Below are positions 1-13,265 of a stretch of 64,000 bases of DNA, in pieces. The DNA comes from Chrysoperla carnea. Lineage: Eukaryota > Arthropoda > Insecta > Neuroptera > Chrysopidae. The notes below the pieces were generated by a model that saw only the letters and a program-made list of their open reading frames with translations, did not search any database and had not been told where the DNA came from. Location of the stretch: contig NC_058339.1 of the NCBI RefSeq assembly GCF_905475395.1, positions 75,978,520-76,042,519 on the forward strand, given 5' to 3'. Position numbers and translations under genes: made by a program. Each line of letters begins with the position of its first letter. Positions within the stretch are counted from its first letter, which is position 1.

Positions 1-552
1 ATATTTTTTAAATTTCTTTATGCCGTTAGAAATACCCTAAGTTGCATTAATTTGAGACTCTCTGTAATTATGATTATGTAATCATAAAATATACAATTAA
101 TTTCATTTTCATTAAATAAAATATTAAAAAAATTAAAATAAATAAATAGCCTTGAAATTAATTAATTTGCTTATATGTAAACAATTCATTAAAAATTAGT
201 ATCAAAATTAATAAGTATGGCGTCATATGCAATAAATTTTATGCTGTATTCTTTTTGAAATCTTTTAAATAATATGTACTTAACTAGGAAATGAACTCTT
301 TTGTAACAATTATTTAGAATTCCGTATATTATTTAATAACTTTGAATGAGGTTTTACTGTATTTTTACATGTTTTGTAAATATTATTTATTATTGGTGAA
401 GTCTACCTTAGACGAGAAAAATTTGGCATTTTACCTCCACAATTACTAAAGTAAGATAAATCGAGTTGCGATATTTGGTTCTAGAAGCTATTTATTAACT
501 TTGTGAATATTGTAGATTATTGGAAGATCATTTCCCTCGTTTGTACATTAGC

Positions 553-765
553 TTAGGTTAGGTTATATTGGCCCATTGCGATACCATTTATGTGTTTTAC
601 CAACTTTTCCGCTGATAATTTCATTGATCATTTAGTGATCATAATTTCATTGATCAACTAGTGAGCTTAGTGATCATTGATCAGCTTGTGACGCGGGAAT
701 CGAACCCGCTATCGTAGACACACTGCGAGCGGAATTGGTTATGTCTTAACCAACTAACTACTAGA
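553..765 (-). mobile_element. tRNA-derived SINE, degenerate minus-strand copy
   Basis: Read on the minus strand, a tRNA-like head carries a B-box-like GGTTCGATTCC (around 695-706) and an A-box-like region. It is followed by a SINE body and a tail reading CCTAACCTAA (TTAGG on the plus strand). The body is rearranged, with repeated TGATCATTGATCA words. Confidence 0.65.
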
Positions 766-1009
766 GTTGACAAGATTTTTAGTGTTGTACATTAAAATTT
801 TTTTGCAATGTACCTTTTTAGACAATTGAAAAGTGGGGAGCATAATAAACAGTTATCGCAATTTTCTTGAGAATTTTAAAGTCAATAGGATAATTTGAAG
901 AGAATCGTATAAAAAAAAATTCTTCGAGGGTTACTTTGAATTGAAAAAGTAAAAAACGGTAATTTTCTTTTGTAAGTGATTTTAATAATGAAAAAGACCA
1001 TTGCTTCTC

Positions 1010-1385
1010 AGTCTATTCATACCGTGCGTGAGTTTTATAGGAGGCGTTTCCATGATAACGATACACTATTATAGAATTGTATGGATTGCATTTATGACTT
1101 ACAATGAAAATTTAATATTATTGTCTCACAAATTTAAATAAATAATTATGATGATTTACATTTGAAAAATAATATTTGTGCAATTTGATTTCTTATTTTC
1201 ACAATTTTTAATGCATTAAGTTTAATTAATTAATGTTTTTAATAATTTTAATTTGACATTTTCTATAATATTAACATGTAAAGAATTGCAAATTAGTCAT
1301 GACAGCCTCATTTAACGCCAAAATTTTTGACTGGAAGCGCTGGCATCGATTTTATTGTCCCTAACATGACTATGCACACAACGAA
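1010..1385 (+). repeat. Dispersed repeat F8, copy 1
   Basis: This stretch of about 375 bp closely matches 19,835-20,222 in the same orientation, including GATAACGATACACTA, GAAAAATAATATTTGT, CATGTAAAGAATTGCAAATT and AGCGCTGGCATCGATTTTAT words. Confidence 0.7.
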
Positions 1386-2180
1386 TAAAAATAATTAATT
1401 TTATATTACATTATTATATTTTTTCAAAGATAAATATTTTAATTTAAAAAAAATAATTGGTAGGCACTCTAAATACTCAATTGGTATTTACACTAAGTGA
1501 GTCTCACCCCAGAACATACCTCTCTGTCTTACTCTCATTGGAACATACCAGAACTACTTGAAGAGCTTACTCAGTAAAAAAGAGTAACCGGTGCCCACAA
1601 GTGCCTTAAGGCATAATCATTAGTAAAATATTAAAAACTTTAGCACCATTTAACTTTAATTTTTATTTACCCAAAAAAAAGGGTAATTTTCCATTAAATA
1701 CTTCCGATATAATGTATACAATTCTATGAGAGTACAAACTATTTAAATTGATATTAAGTTGTATCACTCTTTTTTTTAAATTATTAATTTTTTTTTCTTC
1801 AAATTTTTTGTGTTATTTTATTAAAAGAACTAATTAATAGATTACATTGGAAGTAATAAGTAATTAATTAATAGGAAAACAAGAACAATTAGTACGGATT
1901 GTTCAAGGCCTTAATGAATTCTCTTATATGTTTATCAATCACATAATTTATGTGTGTGAATGTATGTAATTTTTTTTTCAGTGTAAAGGTCGTATACATT
2001 TAGGATTCCGTTGCATTTAAATCAATATTCTTTGAATGTTTTGTGTGATAGTAAAATTTACTATTGCAATAGTTTTTTTAAATTTAATTTCGCATCAAAT
2101 ATCTATTGGTAAAATGTATGAAACAATTTTACTAATGAGTAGCAGATTCAAGAAAATTAAAAAAACCCCCAAACAAATTT

Positions 2181-2816
2181 TCGGGTACGGAACCCTAAAC
2201 TCGCACTTGAAACATATAAGAACACTCTTTCCAATAAATTACGTTTTCCCCTAAAATTGCACTTGAAACATAGCTAAGAACACTCCCCGTTAAATTACTT
2301 TTCAAACGAAACCAAACAAATTTAATTCGGTTTATCCGTTTAGGCGCTACGATGCCACTGATAGACACACACACATAGCGGTCAAACTTATTACATCTCT
2401 TTTTTTTAGTTCGAGGGTTAAAATAGAAATATTTCAGTTTTTCCACTGTGTTCCCTTTCTCTATTTTGAGCCTCCGAAACAAAAAAAGGGTGTTAAGTTT
2501 GACCGCTATCTGTGTCTGTCTGTCTGTCTGTGGGTGTCTGTCTGTCTGTCTATGTGTGTCTGTGGCATCGTAGCGCTTAAACGGATGAGCCGATTTGGAT
2601 TTTTTTGTTTCGTTTGAAAAGTAATTTAATGGGGAGTGTTCTTAGTTAAGTTTCAAGTACGATTTTAGGGTACCCATACCCGGAGCAACTTAAAAATAGG
2701 TGATGAATGATGATCCTCAAAATTTGTTCAGTTTGGAGAAGGCTCTAAGGAAAAAGGTAATTTAATAAAGAGTGTTCTTAGATACGTTACAAGTGCGTGA
2801 TTAGGGTTCCACCCGA
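2181..2816. mobile_element. Foldback element with two-module arms
   Basis: The left arm (2,181-2,400) is the reverse complement of the right arm (about 2,480-2,816). Matching blocks are AAGAACACTCCCCGTTAAAT / ATTTAATGGGGAGTGTTCTT, CGCTACGATGCCA / TGGCATCGTAGCG and GGTTCCACCCGA / TCGGGTACGGAACC. The right arm includes a GTCT-rich stretch (2,512-2,552). There is no transposase. Confidence 0.7.
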
Positions 2817-3254
2817 AAATTTTCTCGGGAATTTTTTAATTTTGTTTTGACTTGTTATTATATTGCAAAAAGAATTTTTTAATTTAAGAGATAAATTAAT
2901 TTATCACATCTCATAATTAAAAAAAAATCATATTGATATCTTTAGCAAAAAAATAAATAAAAAAATGTTGAATAAGATAAGGTTTCAACAAGTTTTTTTT
3001 TTTAAATTCTCAAAATTAAGACTTACGCAGATAAATAAAATATTATGTCTGTGTTCCACTGACTGTGGCAGTCAGGCACTGGCCGACATTCAGGTGCTAG
3101 CTGCTAAATAGCTGACTGTATTTAGTGATATCACCAGGTAGATACCTAAGTACAAGAGTGTTAATCAACTTTCTTATCTATATTTAAAATCCGTACTCAG
3201 TATAATTAAATTTGTTTACTTAAACAAACTTAAGTCATTTATGTTTATACTAAC

Positions 3255-3715
3255 TTGAAAACCGCCCGCTTCACTGGTCTTAAAACTAAAAACCATCGCT
3301 TTATGGCCTTCACCTCCTTTGATGTCACTTATCCTTATCCCCCTTCAATAACACTGACAGGGATTGTTTACACAATTAAAATATATGCAGTTTTCAACTT
3401 GTGTAAAATAGTCATAATTCATTGAGTATATAAGAAAAGATGGCTTTGAATTGTTTGACATTTGCTATTTTAAATTTGTACAGAAATCTTTAATTTATGG
3501 TTCAAAATTATGACCATAGATGGAGCAGTAAAATTAGTCAGTCTCATTAAATTAAATTTTATTTTCTAATATATCTTCACAAATTATAGCTCTTGTGTTA
3601 TTCTGATTAATAAGCTATATTATTATTGTTCAATTTCATTCAAATCCATTCATTAGTTTTTGCGTGAAAGCGTAACAAACACCTTTACTTTCGCATTTAT
3701 AATATATAAGGATAG
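3255..3715 (+). repeat. Retroposon-like repeat with TTTCGCATTTATAATATATA end, copy 1
   Basis: It opens CCGCCCGCTTCACTGG and ends TTTCGCATTTATAATATATA followed by AGGATAG. It resembles a class of 3' ends common in insect genomes. The same organisation is seen at 9,185-9,630 and 20,680-21,715. Confidence 0.55.
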
Positions 3716-3865
3716 ATATTAAGGACATAATTAGCATAGACTTAAACTTCTTTCAAATTAATGTCTATTAGAGGCCAGTGGTGATTTCAAGATCAGTAGC
3801 TTTTAGTATCTGCGAGTGGTTTTGCTGGTACTTACTCCCGAAAGATCTTGCGAAAATTGCTGATC

Positions 3866-4350
3866 CTAAGGTAGTACGAACACCAAGGCAATTTTAAATT
3901 TACTTTTGAAATTATTTGTACCTTAACTTTTATGATGAATTTTGTTATATATTAATGAATGTAGACGAAAAATAAGAATACAATTTTTCGATATCTGTCT
4001 TGGTTTTCAAAATATCGAAAGCTAAATAGTTAAACAATATTTTCAATTTTCGAAATTATGAAAATTACTTCAGATATCGAAAAATTTTATTCATACTTTT
4101 CGCCTTATATTGTCAAGTTATAACATAATTCACCATCAAAATTGAAAAAAAAAAATTTTTTTTAATTTGTGTCCCCACTACCGTGCTCATATATCCTTAA
4201 CTAGTCGAGTTTTTTAGTTTTCAATAACTTATTAATGTTTCAACTTTAATTTAAATAGTTTTTTTAATTTTCACCGACTTGTTTTGGAGAAATCTATAAA
4301 AACATATCATCCATCTAACGTTTTGCCATAAAACCAATATTAAATATTCA
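3866..4350 (-). repeat. Dispersed repeat family F5, minus copy
   Basis: It contains the complement of the family words CTAATTAAGGATGTATGAGC and TTTCTCCAAAACTAGTCG with mismatches, and the GGTAGTACGA edge. Confidence 0.55.
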
Positions 4351-7300
4351 CTCGTACATTATTAAAACTCTGCAAATTTTGTTTTAAATTTTTTTTTATT
4401 TACAATTTGTACAAAGAAATAATATCTGCTTTTCGGCGTCTGAATGGCGTCTTCTAGATTGCTGTAAAATAATTTGTGTTGTGAATTATTTCTATATTAT
4501 TTAAGTTCTTCTAAAACAGAGACAGGCATCGATTTTTATATAAATGTACTGTTTACGACAGAGAAATGTGTGCTTTTGAAAAAGCTGTAAAACTAAAGAT
4601 GTATCACTCACATGTATCACATTCTCACAGACGACCAAGTTATTCATCACAATTCGCAAGATTTTAACCGCCGTTTGCCAGTTCCGTCCTTTTAGTGTCG
4701 TCTTTTCGCAAGTTGTTAGATCCGACTAATTTATAATTTAAGTTAATTAACTTTAATTAATTAAAGAAACAATTTATAATTTACTTGAAAATCCAATTTA
4801 TAATTTACTTAAAAATACAATTTATAATTTGCTCAAAAGTACAATTAAGTTTCTCAAATGATTTTTTACGTACTTTAATGTTAATTTGGAAAAACTGACT
4901 GGTTTTGTTTTATAGCATTTTCAAAATCGTACATGTCTCTGCCTCCCACTGTATATAAACTCAAGCTGGGCAAGTGAATGATTCGTTTATAATACACAAT
5001 TTTCTTAAAAAAATAAATCAATAAAATTACTTACTTTACTGTTCATTCATCCCCTCATGTGAAAATATTTCTTAGAAAAGAAAATATAGGGTGAATAGAA
5101 TATAGAAATAGTACTACGAAGCCAACATTTCGAACAACAGAAACATTTACGAGGGTCTGTTTTAACTAGACATAAGTAAACAATCCGAAAAATGAGTTAA
5201 ATCTCGAAAAAAAAAAATGTTTCAAATAAAAGTTGTTTGAAAGTGGTCAAATATCTAATAACGGACTTTATTTTCAGGATCGTTAAATAGTCTATTCGAG
5301 AGTTCACAATTGATAAAAGATAAAATACTTTAAAGTAGAAAGTTGCTCCTTTTAAAAAGTGAAATTGTTTATGCGAAAAATTCTATTGAAAACTGAACAG
5401 ATTTGGTCAATTTGGAAATCAAGAGGTAGGGATGAGGTACGTTTTGCAACCAAGAGCGTTTGTATCAAGTAAAACAACCGAATTTTTGTCTGGCAATTTA
5501 ACCCCTAAAATGATTTGAATAGATTTTTTTCTTTTTAATTGTTTGAATAATGTTAGCAACGACAAAGCTGCCTAGAAATTATAATTTATATTTAAAAAAC
5601 TTATCTCTACCTAATATCGGTAATCGAAGAAAATTGAACCCGAAAAAATAGACCAAAAATTTTGTAGACCCGGAGTATTGTTGTAAATTACGAGTTGGCT
5701 AGATTGAGTTTGCCGACTATAGAGGAGTTAATTAGGTTCTGAAGTTTTTAGCTCTTTAGTTGTCAAAAATGGCACACTATTACAGAAATTTTTTTCGGTC
5801 TATTTTTTTCCTAAATCCTTCTGATGATTAAGTTAAATGTGGAAGTGCTGAGAATGTCTTTCATATCGTAATGTTGTATAAAGTTGTGTAATGTATTTTT
5901 CCTGGAAGATTAAAATGTAAAACTACGATTCACCAGTAAAAATCATTTCTATAAGAATCATCCGTTTATCAAATTGCAATGTATTGAACACAGACTGTAG
6001 ACACGACTTGTTTTATGACGTCATACTATCACGGAATATTTTTAGTTTTTAATATCATTACACAAAATAAAATGAAATTCTGAATACAAAATTTATTTTA
6101 CTTCTTTACACAGAAAATTTTAAAAATAAACTTTTTATAGCATCGATTTCTTCAGATGTTTATTGCAAATAATTTCAGATTGAATATGAATATTATTATT
6201 ATTTTTTTTTTTTTAATATATTTTTATGTAATTTATCGAAAAAATAAAAATACAGACTAAAAACCGGTTATAACGACGACAATGAAAAGGTCCCGATCGA
6301 ATCCTTATTCTAGACGCATGTATTTTTATATGTGTTAAGACTGGTCGTGTCAAAAACGCAATTAAAAAATAAAAAATTTATTTCGTCAAGCGTTATATTA
6401 TAACTGATAATAATTACTGTATTTTAAATGGTTCCGTTGAGCTTTTATTGTGTGTTCATTGACATCATGTATGAATAACAGTAAAACCCCTTTAATGTTC
6501 AAATGTGTGAATGTGACAATTTTTATTACAAAATGCTAAACAAAATATAATCGTGACCTGTGTTATTAGTTAAATTATTAGCCATCCATGTATCTTATCG
6601 AATTTTTAGTCTAATTTTCCATTTCATATTTTTATCAAATTTTTTTAAGTATTTGACATTATGTGACTTTTTTAGTTTTTTTATCATAGTAAATTTTTTT
6701 GACATTGACGTGATAGGTTCAAAATATCAATTATCTAATAAAATGAGTTATTCTACTCATATCGATTATGAACTTTTCTTCAGATATCGATCAAGAAATT
6801 TCCTCGAAAACTGATCAAAAGTAACCCGGTAAAACATTTTTAACGATATTTAGTTGCCTGCTGGAATTGGAAATTTTCAATTCATGTACCTTGTAATGTT
6901 GCAAATCTGGATTTTTTCGAGTTTTTTGCATTTTTGTTTTGTAATGTTTCGGCTCATAATCAGGTTTTGAAAAAAAAAAACCTTTAGCACTTTCCGAAAA
7001 AAAACCGCTTTCACTATCCATATATAGAAATCTCTAATTTAAAAAAAAAAGTTAAAATTCGATGATTTGCCTGAACTGTACTAGCTGTTGAAATTTTTCA
7101 GAAAAATTCCTTTTTCTCAAAATTGAGGTTATGTATTGGGCTTAAATTTACCACCCTTTTTCATTATCATAAGTTACATCTTTTTCTAGACTGGCGAGTC
7201 AATTCCTTTATTTTTCGAAAAATTACCACAGTATTATATTTTCAATGTTGAAAATATGAGGTTACTGCGGTTTTCTTGAAATTTTGAGATTATTGTGCTA

Positions 7301-7490
7301 TGTACAGGATTTGATAGCAAGTAAGGTCGATGCAGAAATTCTTAACAAACAATTTTGTTTTTCAACCGATCAATACAAGAAAGAAAACGTCACCAAAGAA
7401 AACAATGTATAGATATAAACCGCGTGACGAAGGTCGTGCGGATCGTTCTGGAACCGGAAAACTTCTTTTCTGTATTTTTTACGACGAAGG
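4351..7490. other. Gene-free AT-rich stretch
   Basis: Apart from the 24-bp tandem repeat at 4,770, I see no gene, RNA or clear mobile element. The open frames at 6,560-6,814 and 6,815-7,021 are low-complexity and carry no recognisable motif. Confidence 0.6.
4770..4845 (+). repeat. 24-bp tandem repeat, 3.2 copies
   Basis: The units CAATTTATAATTTACTTGAA, CAATTTATAATTTACTTAAA and CAATTTATAATTTGCTCAAA each continue four more bases before the next unit. Confidence 0.8.
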
Positions 7491-7750
7491 TTAGGTTAGG
7501 TTAGGTTATATCGGCTGTCCACGAAGGACACACTTAGGTTATAGAGCCCATTGTGATACCATATATGTGTTTTACCACCTTTGGGCTGATAATTTCATTT
7601 ATCAGCTCCTCAATTTTAGAGGCTGAGTACATCTCATTCATGCATATACCATGCACTACACCAACCCATCACAACTATTAATTAAATTAATTTTGTCGCG
7701 ACGGCGGGAATCGAAACCTAAGCATACCGCGGACTGAGCTAATAGGGCGA
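7491..7750 (-). mobile_element. tRNA-derived SINE, minus-strand copy with deleted head
   Basis: The tail appears as (TTAGG)3 at 7,491-7,505 on the plus strand, followed by the same body as the copy at 23,155. The tRNA head has lost most of the sequence between the two promoter boxes. Confidence 0.7.
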
Positions 7751-8344
7751 TTTTTTATAAGAAAAGAAACCTATACAAAAAAAATTAGCCATTTCCCAAA
7801 ATTTACCGAAATTATTATCACAATCTGGTAGATTTATCCAACTATAGAACATAAAAATTTAACTAGGATCCAATTACCATAAGATTTGTGCATCGTTCGT
7901 TTTGTTTGTATACCCGCATCCTAAAACAGTTTATCGTTTACGTCTATTTAAAATTATACAGAATACACTAGATGTTAATTACATTATTTGAAGAGCGAAT
8001 TATAATTTTAAAATGAAATATTTACTGTTTTATTAGTAGAGTTAAATATATTGTTGTAACACTAAGCCTTACTAATTAATAAAATAGATAATTTTTTATT
8101 TTTAAGTTTAAATAACCTTCAATTTTATTATTAACTGACTTCAAAAACAAGCCAGGAGGTACTTTACTCTATTTTTTTGTATATATAAAAAGATTTTTAA
8201 TATAATAATTAAAAGAAATAAAAATTTGAGTTTCAGCAGAAATAGAAGGCTTGATTCTTTTTGTATGTAGTTGGACTGTTTGAAGTTTGAAAAACAAAAT
8301 TTACATCAATAGAGAAGCTAATAAATTTTATGAAATGATTTCAG

Positions 8345-8770
8345 AGTAGCTTATAAACATTGGTCTTAAGGGAAAACGATAGTTGAATGATATGTTTTCA
8401 TAGATTTCTCCAAAACTAGTCGGGGGAATTAAAAAAAACTATTTAAATTAAAGTTAAAATATTAATAAGTTATTGAAAACTAAAAAAAAAAAAACCGTTG
8501 TGTACGACTAATTAAGGATGTATGAGCACGGTAGTGGGGACACAAATAAAATATATATATTCAATTTTGATTGTGAATTATGTTATAACTTGATAATATA
8601 AGATAAAAAGTAACAATAAAACTTTCCGATATCAGGAGTAATTTGAAAATATCGAAAATTGAAAATTTTGTTTAATTATAAAAAAATTCATAATCAAAGT
8701 TGAAAATAAGGTACAAATTATTTCAACCACATATCAAAATTGCCTTGCCGCTCGTACTACCTTAATAATA
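8345..8770 (+). repeat. Dispersed repeat family F5, plus copy
   Basis: It runs from just upstream of ATATGTTTTCATAGATTTCT to the CTCGTACTACCTTA edge and shares the GGTAGTGGGGACACAAATAA word. Confidence 0.55.
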
Positions 8771-9184
8771 TTTTGAATAAATCTTCGATAATTTTAATTT
8801 CGATAGAATAAAAAAAACAGACTCCCCACTTTTATTTCAACAGTGAGTAATTGTATAAAAATTGTGACCGATAAAATATGTTATATATGGCTAAAACAAG
8901 GAAAATATTTATATGATTTTAATTTTATCAATGGTATTCCCCGGTTTTTTTGTTTCAAATATCAAAAATATGAAATAATCTAGTGAATAAAATTCCGAGA
9001 AATTTGGGATTTCCTCACAACTTAAAATTTTGGAATAACTTTTAATATTTTTTGTAGATATAAAAAATTATTCGGATGACCAAATTTATTTATATATTGA
9101 CCAAGCTATGATAGTTTTAATTCTTGCATTAATGCGCCTTTCCAGAGAAGCATTTTTAGTATCCATGAGTTATAAAAAACTAGC

Positions 9185-9630
9185 TTGATACCCGCCCGCT
9201 TCACTGGGCTTAAAAGTAAAAACCACCGCTTCATAGCTTCCACATCTGTTAGTCTCAGTTATTCCCCTTTTATAACAAAGGGATTGTTTTACGCTCAGCT
9301 AAAAGATATGCATAGTTTTCAAATTTTTTAATTGTAAAATAGGAATAATTCATTGAGTATATTAGAAAAGGTGGCACTGAATTATTTGACATTTACTATT
9401 TTAAATTTTTACTGAAACCTTTAATTTGAAATAGTAAATGTCAGATTAAATTTAATTTTTTTCTCTTTCTTTATGTATCTTTAAAAATTATAGCTCATGT
9501 GTTATTCTAATGTATGAGCTGTATTGCTGTACAGTTTCATTAAAAACCATTCGCTAGCTTTTGCGTGAAAGCGTAACAAACAAACAAAGAAACATCCTTA
9601 CTTTCACATTTATAATATATAGGGATAGGG
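9185..9630 (+). repeat. Retroposon-like repeat with TTTCACATTTATAATATATA end, copy 2
   Basis: It begins ACCCGCCCGCTTCACTGGGC and ends TTTATAATATATAGGGATAG, with the GAAAGCGTAACAAACAAACA word shared with copy 1. No open reading frame is present. Confidence 0.55.
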
Positions 9631-11683
9631 ATATTATATTAATCGCATATGCGATAGAAAAATAATTGACTAATTTTTTGTTCATTTGTCCGGTTAAAAT
9701 TTCTAATCCTCATAAATTAGACAAGCTATTAATAAAGTTTGTCAAACAGTGTAAAAATAGATCTACACCTCACGTGAAAATTCATTCAAAAAGACGTCAA
9801 AAAAGTTTTTTTTAACAAAAATATAATTTTTGTGACTAAAATTAATTTATTGAAACAAAAAAAAAACTTAAGATGTTCTTTTTACTCTAGAGACAATTTA
9901 CACTTAAAGTGTTTCGATAACAAAATGAAAGTGTTACAAAAAACCTGAAATTTTGTGAGTCAATTAATGAGTATTTAATACGCCTCTGTATAAATTTCAA
10001 GTCGATTTTCTATACAATTTTCGATAAATTAATTATTAAAAACAGCCCTTTTTACATGGTGGTATATGAAGAAGTCGTAATAAATGTTGGTGTTGTAGTC
10101 AATAAGTGCTTTTAAAAATGTTTTGCCATTTCTATAAAAGCACTTTATCAATATTCCTCAAAGTTTAAGCTTTAAAATCATACCAAAATTAAGAACTGTG
10201 CATAAAAATGAAAAACTTCGGTAAAAACACTGACTTTTACAGTTAATTCCTCCTAAACCGTACAGAGAATCGATATGAATTTTTCACAAAAGACATATAA
10301 AAGAATGACTAATTAATAAATAAAATTATATCATTTTAATAACCCTATCCTTTTCTACTTTCACTCAGTGTATTACACTGAGACCAAAGAAAGAACATGC
10401 ATAGCGAAAGAAACCTCCAAAAAATTACGATAATCGTCGCACATGCATTTTAAATAATTTTTGTTGGCAGATGTTTCAATAAAATTTTTTTTAAAAATAG
10501 TTTTATATCTGCATGCGTGCGTAGGTTTGAATCATAACGATTTACGTAAATAATATGATTTAAAGTCATGAAAAATACGATACTCTATAACGTCAATGTC
10601 ACTTAAATTAAGTCATATATTATAACCTCTATGTACAGGTAAAATGAAAGAAACCGGTCACATTTTACTAAAATCTCATGGATGTGTTTCTTAGATTTTA
10701 AATATCATTAGTTACGCATGAGTTAGTGATGCAAATGTTTCTATTTTTTAATAAACAATAAATTGTTAATTCAATGGAACGGTTAATGTTAAAGTTGACT
10801 TGAAAAATTAATAAATTGGCAACTTGAATTACGTATACGTTATACATGTATAATAGTTTTCGATTATTTAACAAACACTTAACATTTACGTCATACTAGA
10901 TGCCTCACTACTAATTTTTAAGTTAACTTAAACATTGTTCGTTTCATTGAATTAAAAAATTATTGTTTATTAACAAACAGAAACATTTGCGCCAAAACAC
11001 AAAATTTTCAAAAACACATAAAATCAAATTATTGCATCAAAGTTTTTTCCCCTCTAAAGTTCTAACCTTGACATTAATTAATTTTTATGTCAAGGTCATT
11101 TTTTTAAAAAAGTTTTTATTTGTTTAATAAACAAATATATTTTTTTATCTTAAAAAATTGATAATTTTTTTTAGAATTAATTACTCACTTTTGATCTTAT
11201 CCGGTCCCCCACAAACTTATTGGATATGGTTATGGTTTTGATGATAAAATAATTTGTTAAAATTGATTAATTTGAAATTTTATTTGGTTGATTTATTCTA
11301 TTCCAAAAAAATTGTTACCAATTTTGTTAAGTTTTTCTGGATAAAATTTAATTTTACAACAAGCTGTTCATGTGGGTGTGCCTCGTTTGGTCCAGACCAT
11401 TAACTTCCCGATACTAAAAATTAGTTTCCCGGGATCGGAAATTTTGCGATAATATTTTTAAATTGTAAATATTTATAAAATTCAATATTCGTAAATATAA
11501 AATTATATTTCTTTATTTATTAGTTTAACAGAAAAAAATATCAGGACATAAATTATTGTTCAACTGATTTTCTTGTGACTTTATTCGTAGTCAAAATTTC
11601 CAGTTTCTTACTATTAATAGAAAAATTTCATGTGTTATTTCTCTACTTTTTTATGACAGAATTTGGGCATTTCAAAAAATATA
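9631..11683. other. Gene-free AT-rich stretch
   Basis: Only AT-rich sequence with no open frame of note. No repeat was recognised from elsewhere in the window. Confidence 0.55.
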
Positions 11684-12106
11684 CAGTGCAACCTCGATAT
11701 AACAAATCTGAAGGGAATCAGTAAATATTCGTTATATCAAGTAATTCATTAAACTGAGGTTCGTAATATTGAGGTTAAGTTGGTCTAAAATTCGTTATAA
11801 AGAGGAAAAAAGTGTCGGAACCTCTCGCGACGTGAATTACATACTATGGAGCATACTAACTGTCATATATTGGTGGGACTTTATACGTTATATAAAGGTT
11901 TTGAATTGACGAATTTCGTTATTTAGAGGTACTTAAATTTTTTATTATAGTTGAAAATTCGTTATAAAGAGACTGTTCGCAAAAAATATTCGTAATGTAG
12001 AGGTATATTTTATATTGACTCTTATGGACAATTCAAGGGGATTGCGAAAAATTTGTTAAATCGAGGAATTCGTTATATTGAGGTTCGTTATATTAAGGTT
12101 GCACTG
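11684..12106. mobile_element. pogo/Tc1-mariner-like MITE (423 bp)
   Basis: The ends CAGTGCAACCTCGATATAAC and the complement of CAGTGCAACCTTAATATAAC are each bordered by TA, the classic target duplication of this superfamily. The interior is filled with variants of ATTCGTTATAAAGAGG. No transposase frame exists. Confidence 0.75.
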
Positions 12107-12720
12107 TATAAAGGAATTTTTCACTACAATTTTTCAAATTTATTTATATTGGTTATAGAAAATGTTTAAACATTTTATTAATTTTGAGAAAATCTTCGAT
12201 AGTATTAGATTTCCCGCAATATTAGACTACATAAGAGTTAATAAAAAATATTTACCATGAGTAAAGTTTTGGAAAATAAATTTGATAACGTTAATTAAAT
12301 TTTATTAACGACTAGGTACGATAAAGTAACGTTTTGGTACGGATCCCTTATTCAAATGACATAAATATTAATAGAAATAGGTAAATTTATATTTATTTAT
12401 GTTATTCTTAAGAATATTTTACTAAAAATTGTTCCAAAATAATTTTTTTACTCTTTAAACAAATTTTCACAATTTTATCACATGTTTTTTTGAGCAGGTG
12501 TTTGTTCATAAACAAAAAATAAAAATTCCATTAAAAATAGATTAAGTTCAAGCCACTTATTAACATTTTTAATTAGAAAACAAAAATACTTAATATTAAT
12601 TACAATATAATTAGGTAAAAATACTTATTAAATACTTGTATAAATATACTCACGAATTTAACTGTTTAAATACTCTGAATTTACAGATTACTTGATTAGT
12701 GTGTTTTAAAAATGTACAAA

Positions 12721-13265
12721 AGCCAGACCAATTTTGGATAAAAAGCTTCATTTTTTTATATGAAGCTGGACTAAGTCTAAATCAATTCTGAAAATTTTAG
12801 AGGGGGGTGAACCATAATTTGAATAAATAAATGGCTTCTAAAGTAGGCATATTAAACATCAGTCTTATGGGAACATGGTAGATGGATGATATGTTTTCAT
12901 ACATTTCTCCAAAACTAGTCGATGGAAATTAAAAAAAAAAACTATTTAAATTAAAGTAAAAACTTTAATAAGAAAACAAAAAAAACGCGTTGTGCCCGGC
13001 TAATTAATATATGACGAAAAGTAAGAATACAATTTTTCAATATGTAGAGTAATTTTCAGAATATGGAAAATTGAAAACTTTGTTTAATTATTTAGATTTC
13101 GATACTTCGAAAACCAATGCAGATATCGAAAATTTGTATGCTTATTTTTCGTCAACATTTGTGAAATTATAACGAAATAAATTATCAAAGTTGAAAATAC
13201 GGTACAATTAATTCCAACCACAAGTCTAAACTTGCATTGGTACTTTTACTACCTTTATAAAAGGT
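12721..13265 (+). repeat. Dispersed repeat family F5, longest plus copy
   Basis: It includes an upstream part (AGACCAATTTTGGATAAAAA, GAAGCTGGACTAAGTCTAAA) that is also present, inverted, beside the hAT insertion near 40,300-40,405. This shows the family extends beyond the shorter copies. Confidence 0.55.

Noticed and set aside
2512-2552. GTCT-rich run as an independent microsatellite
   Set aside because: It is part of the foldback family's arm and recurs in shorter form at 22,437, so it is not annotated separately.
7491-7505. Interstitial telomere sequence
   Set aside because: Three TTAGG units occur precisely at the tail of a SINE, as in the other copies, so they belong to the element.
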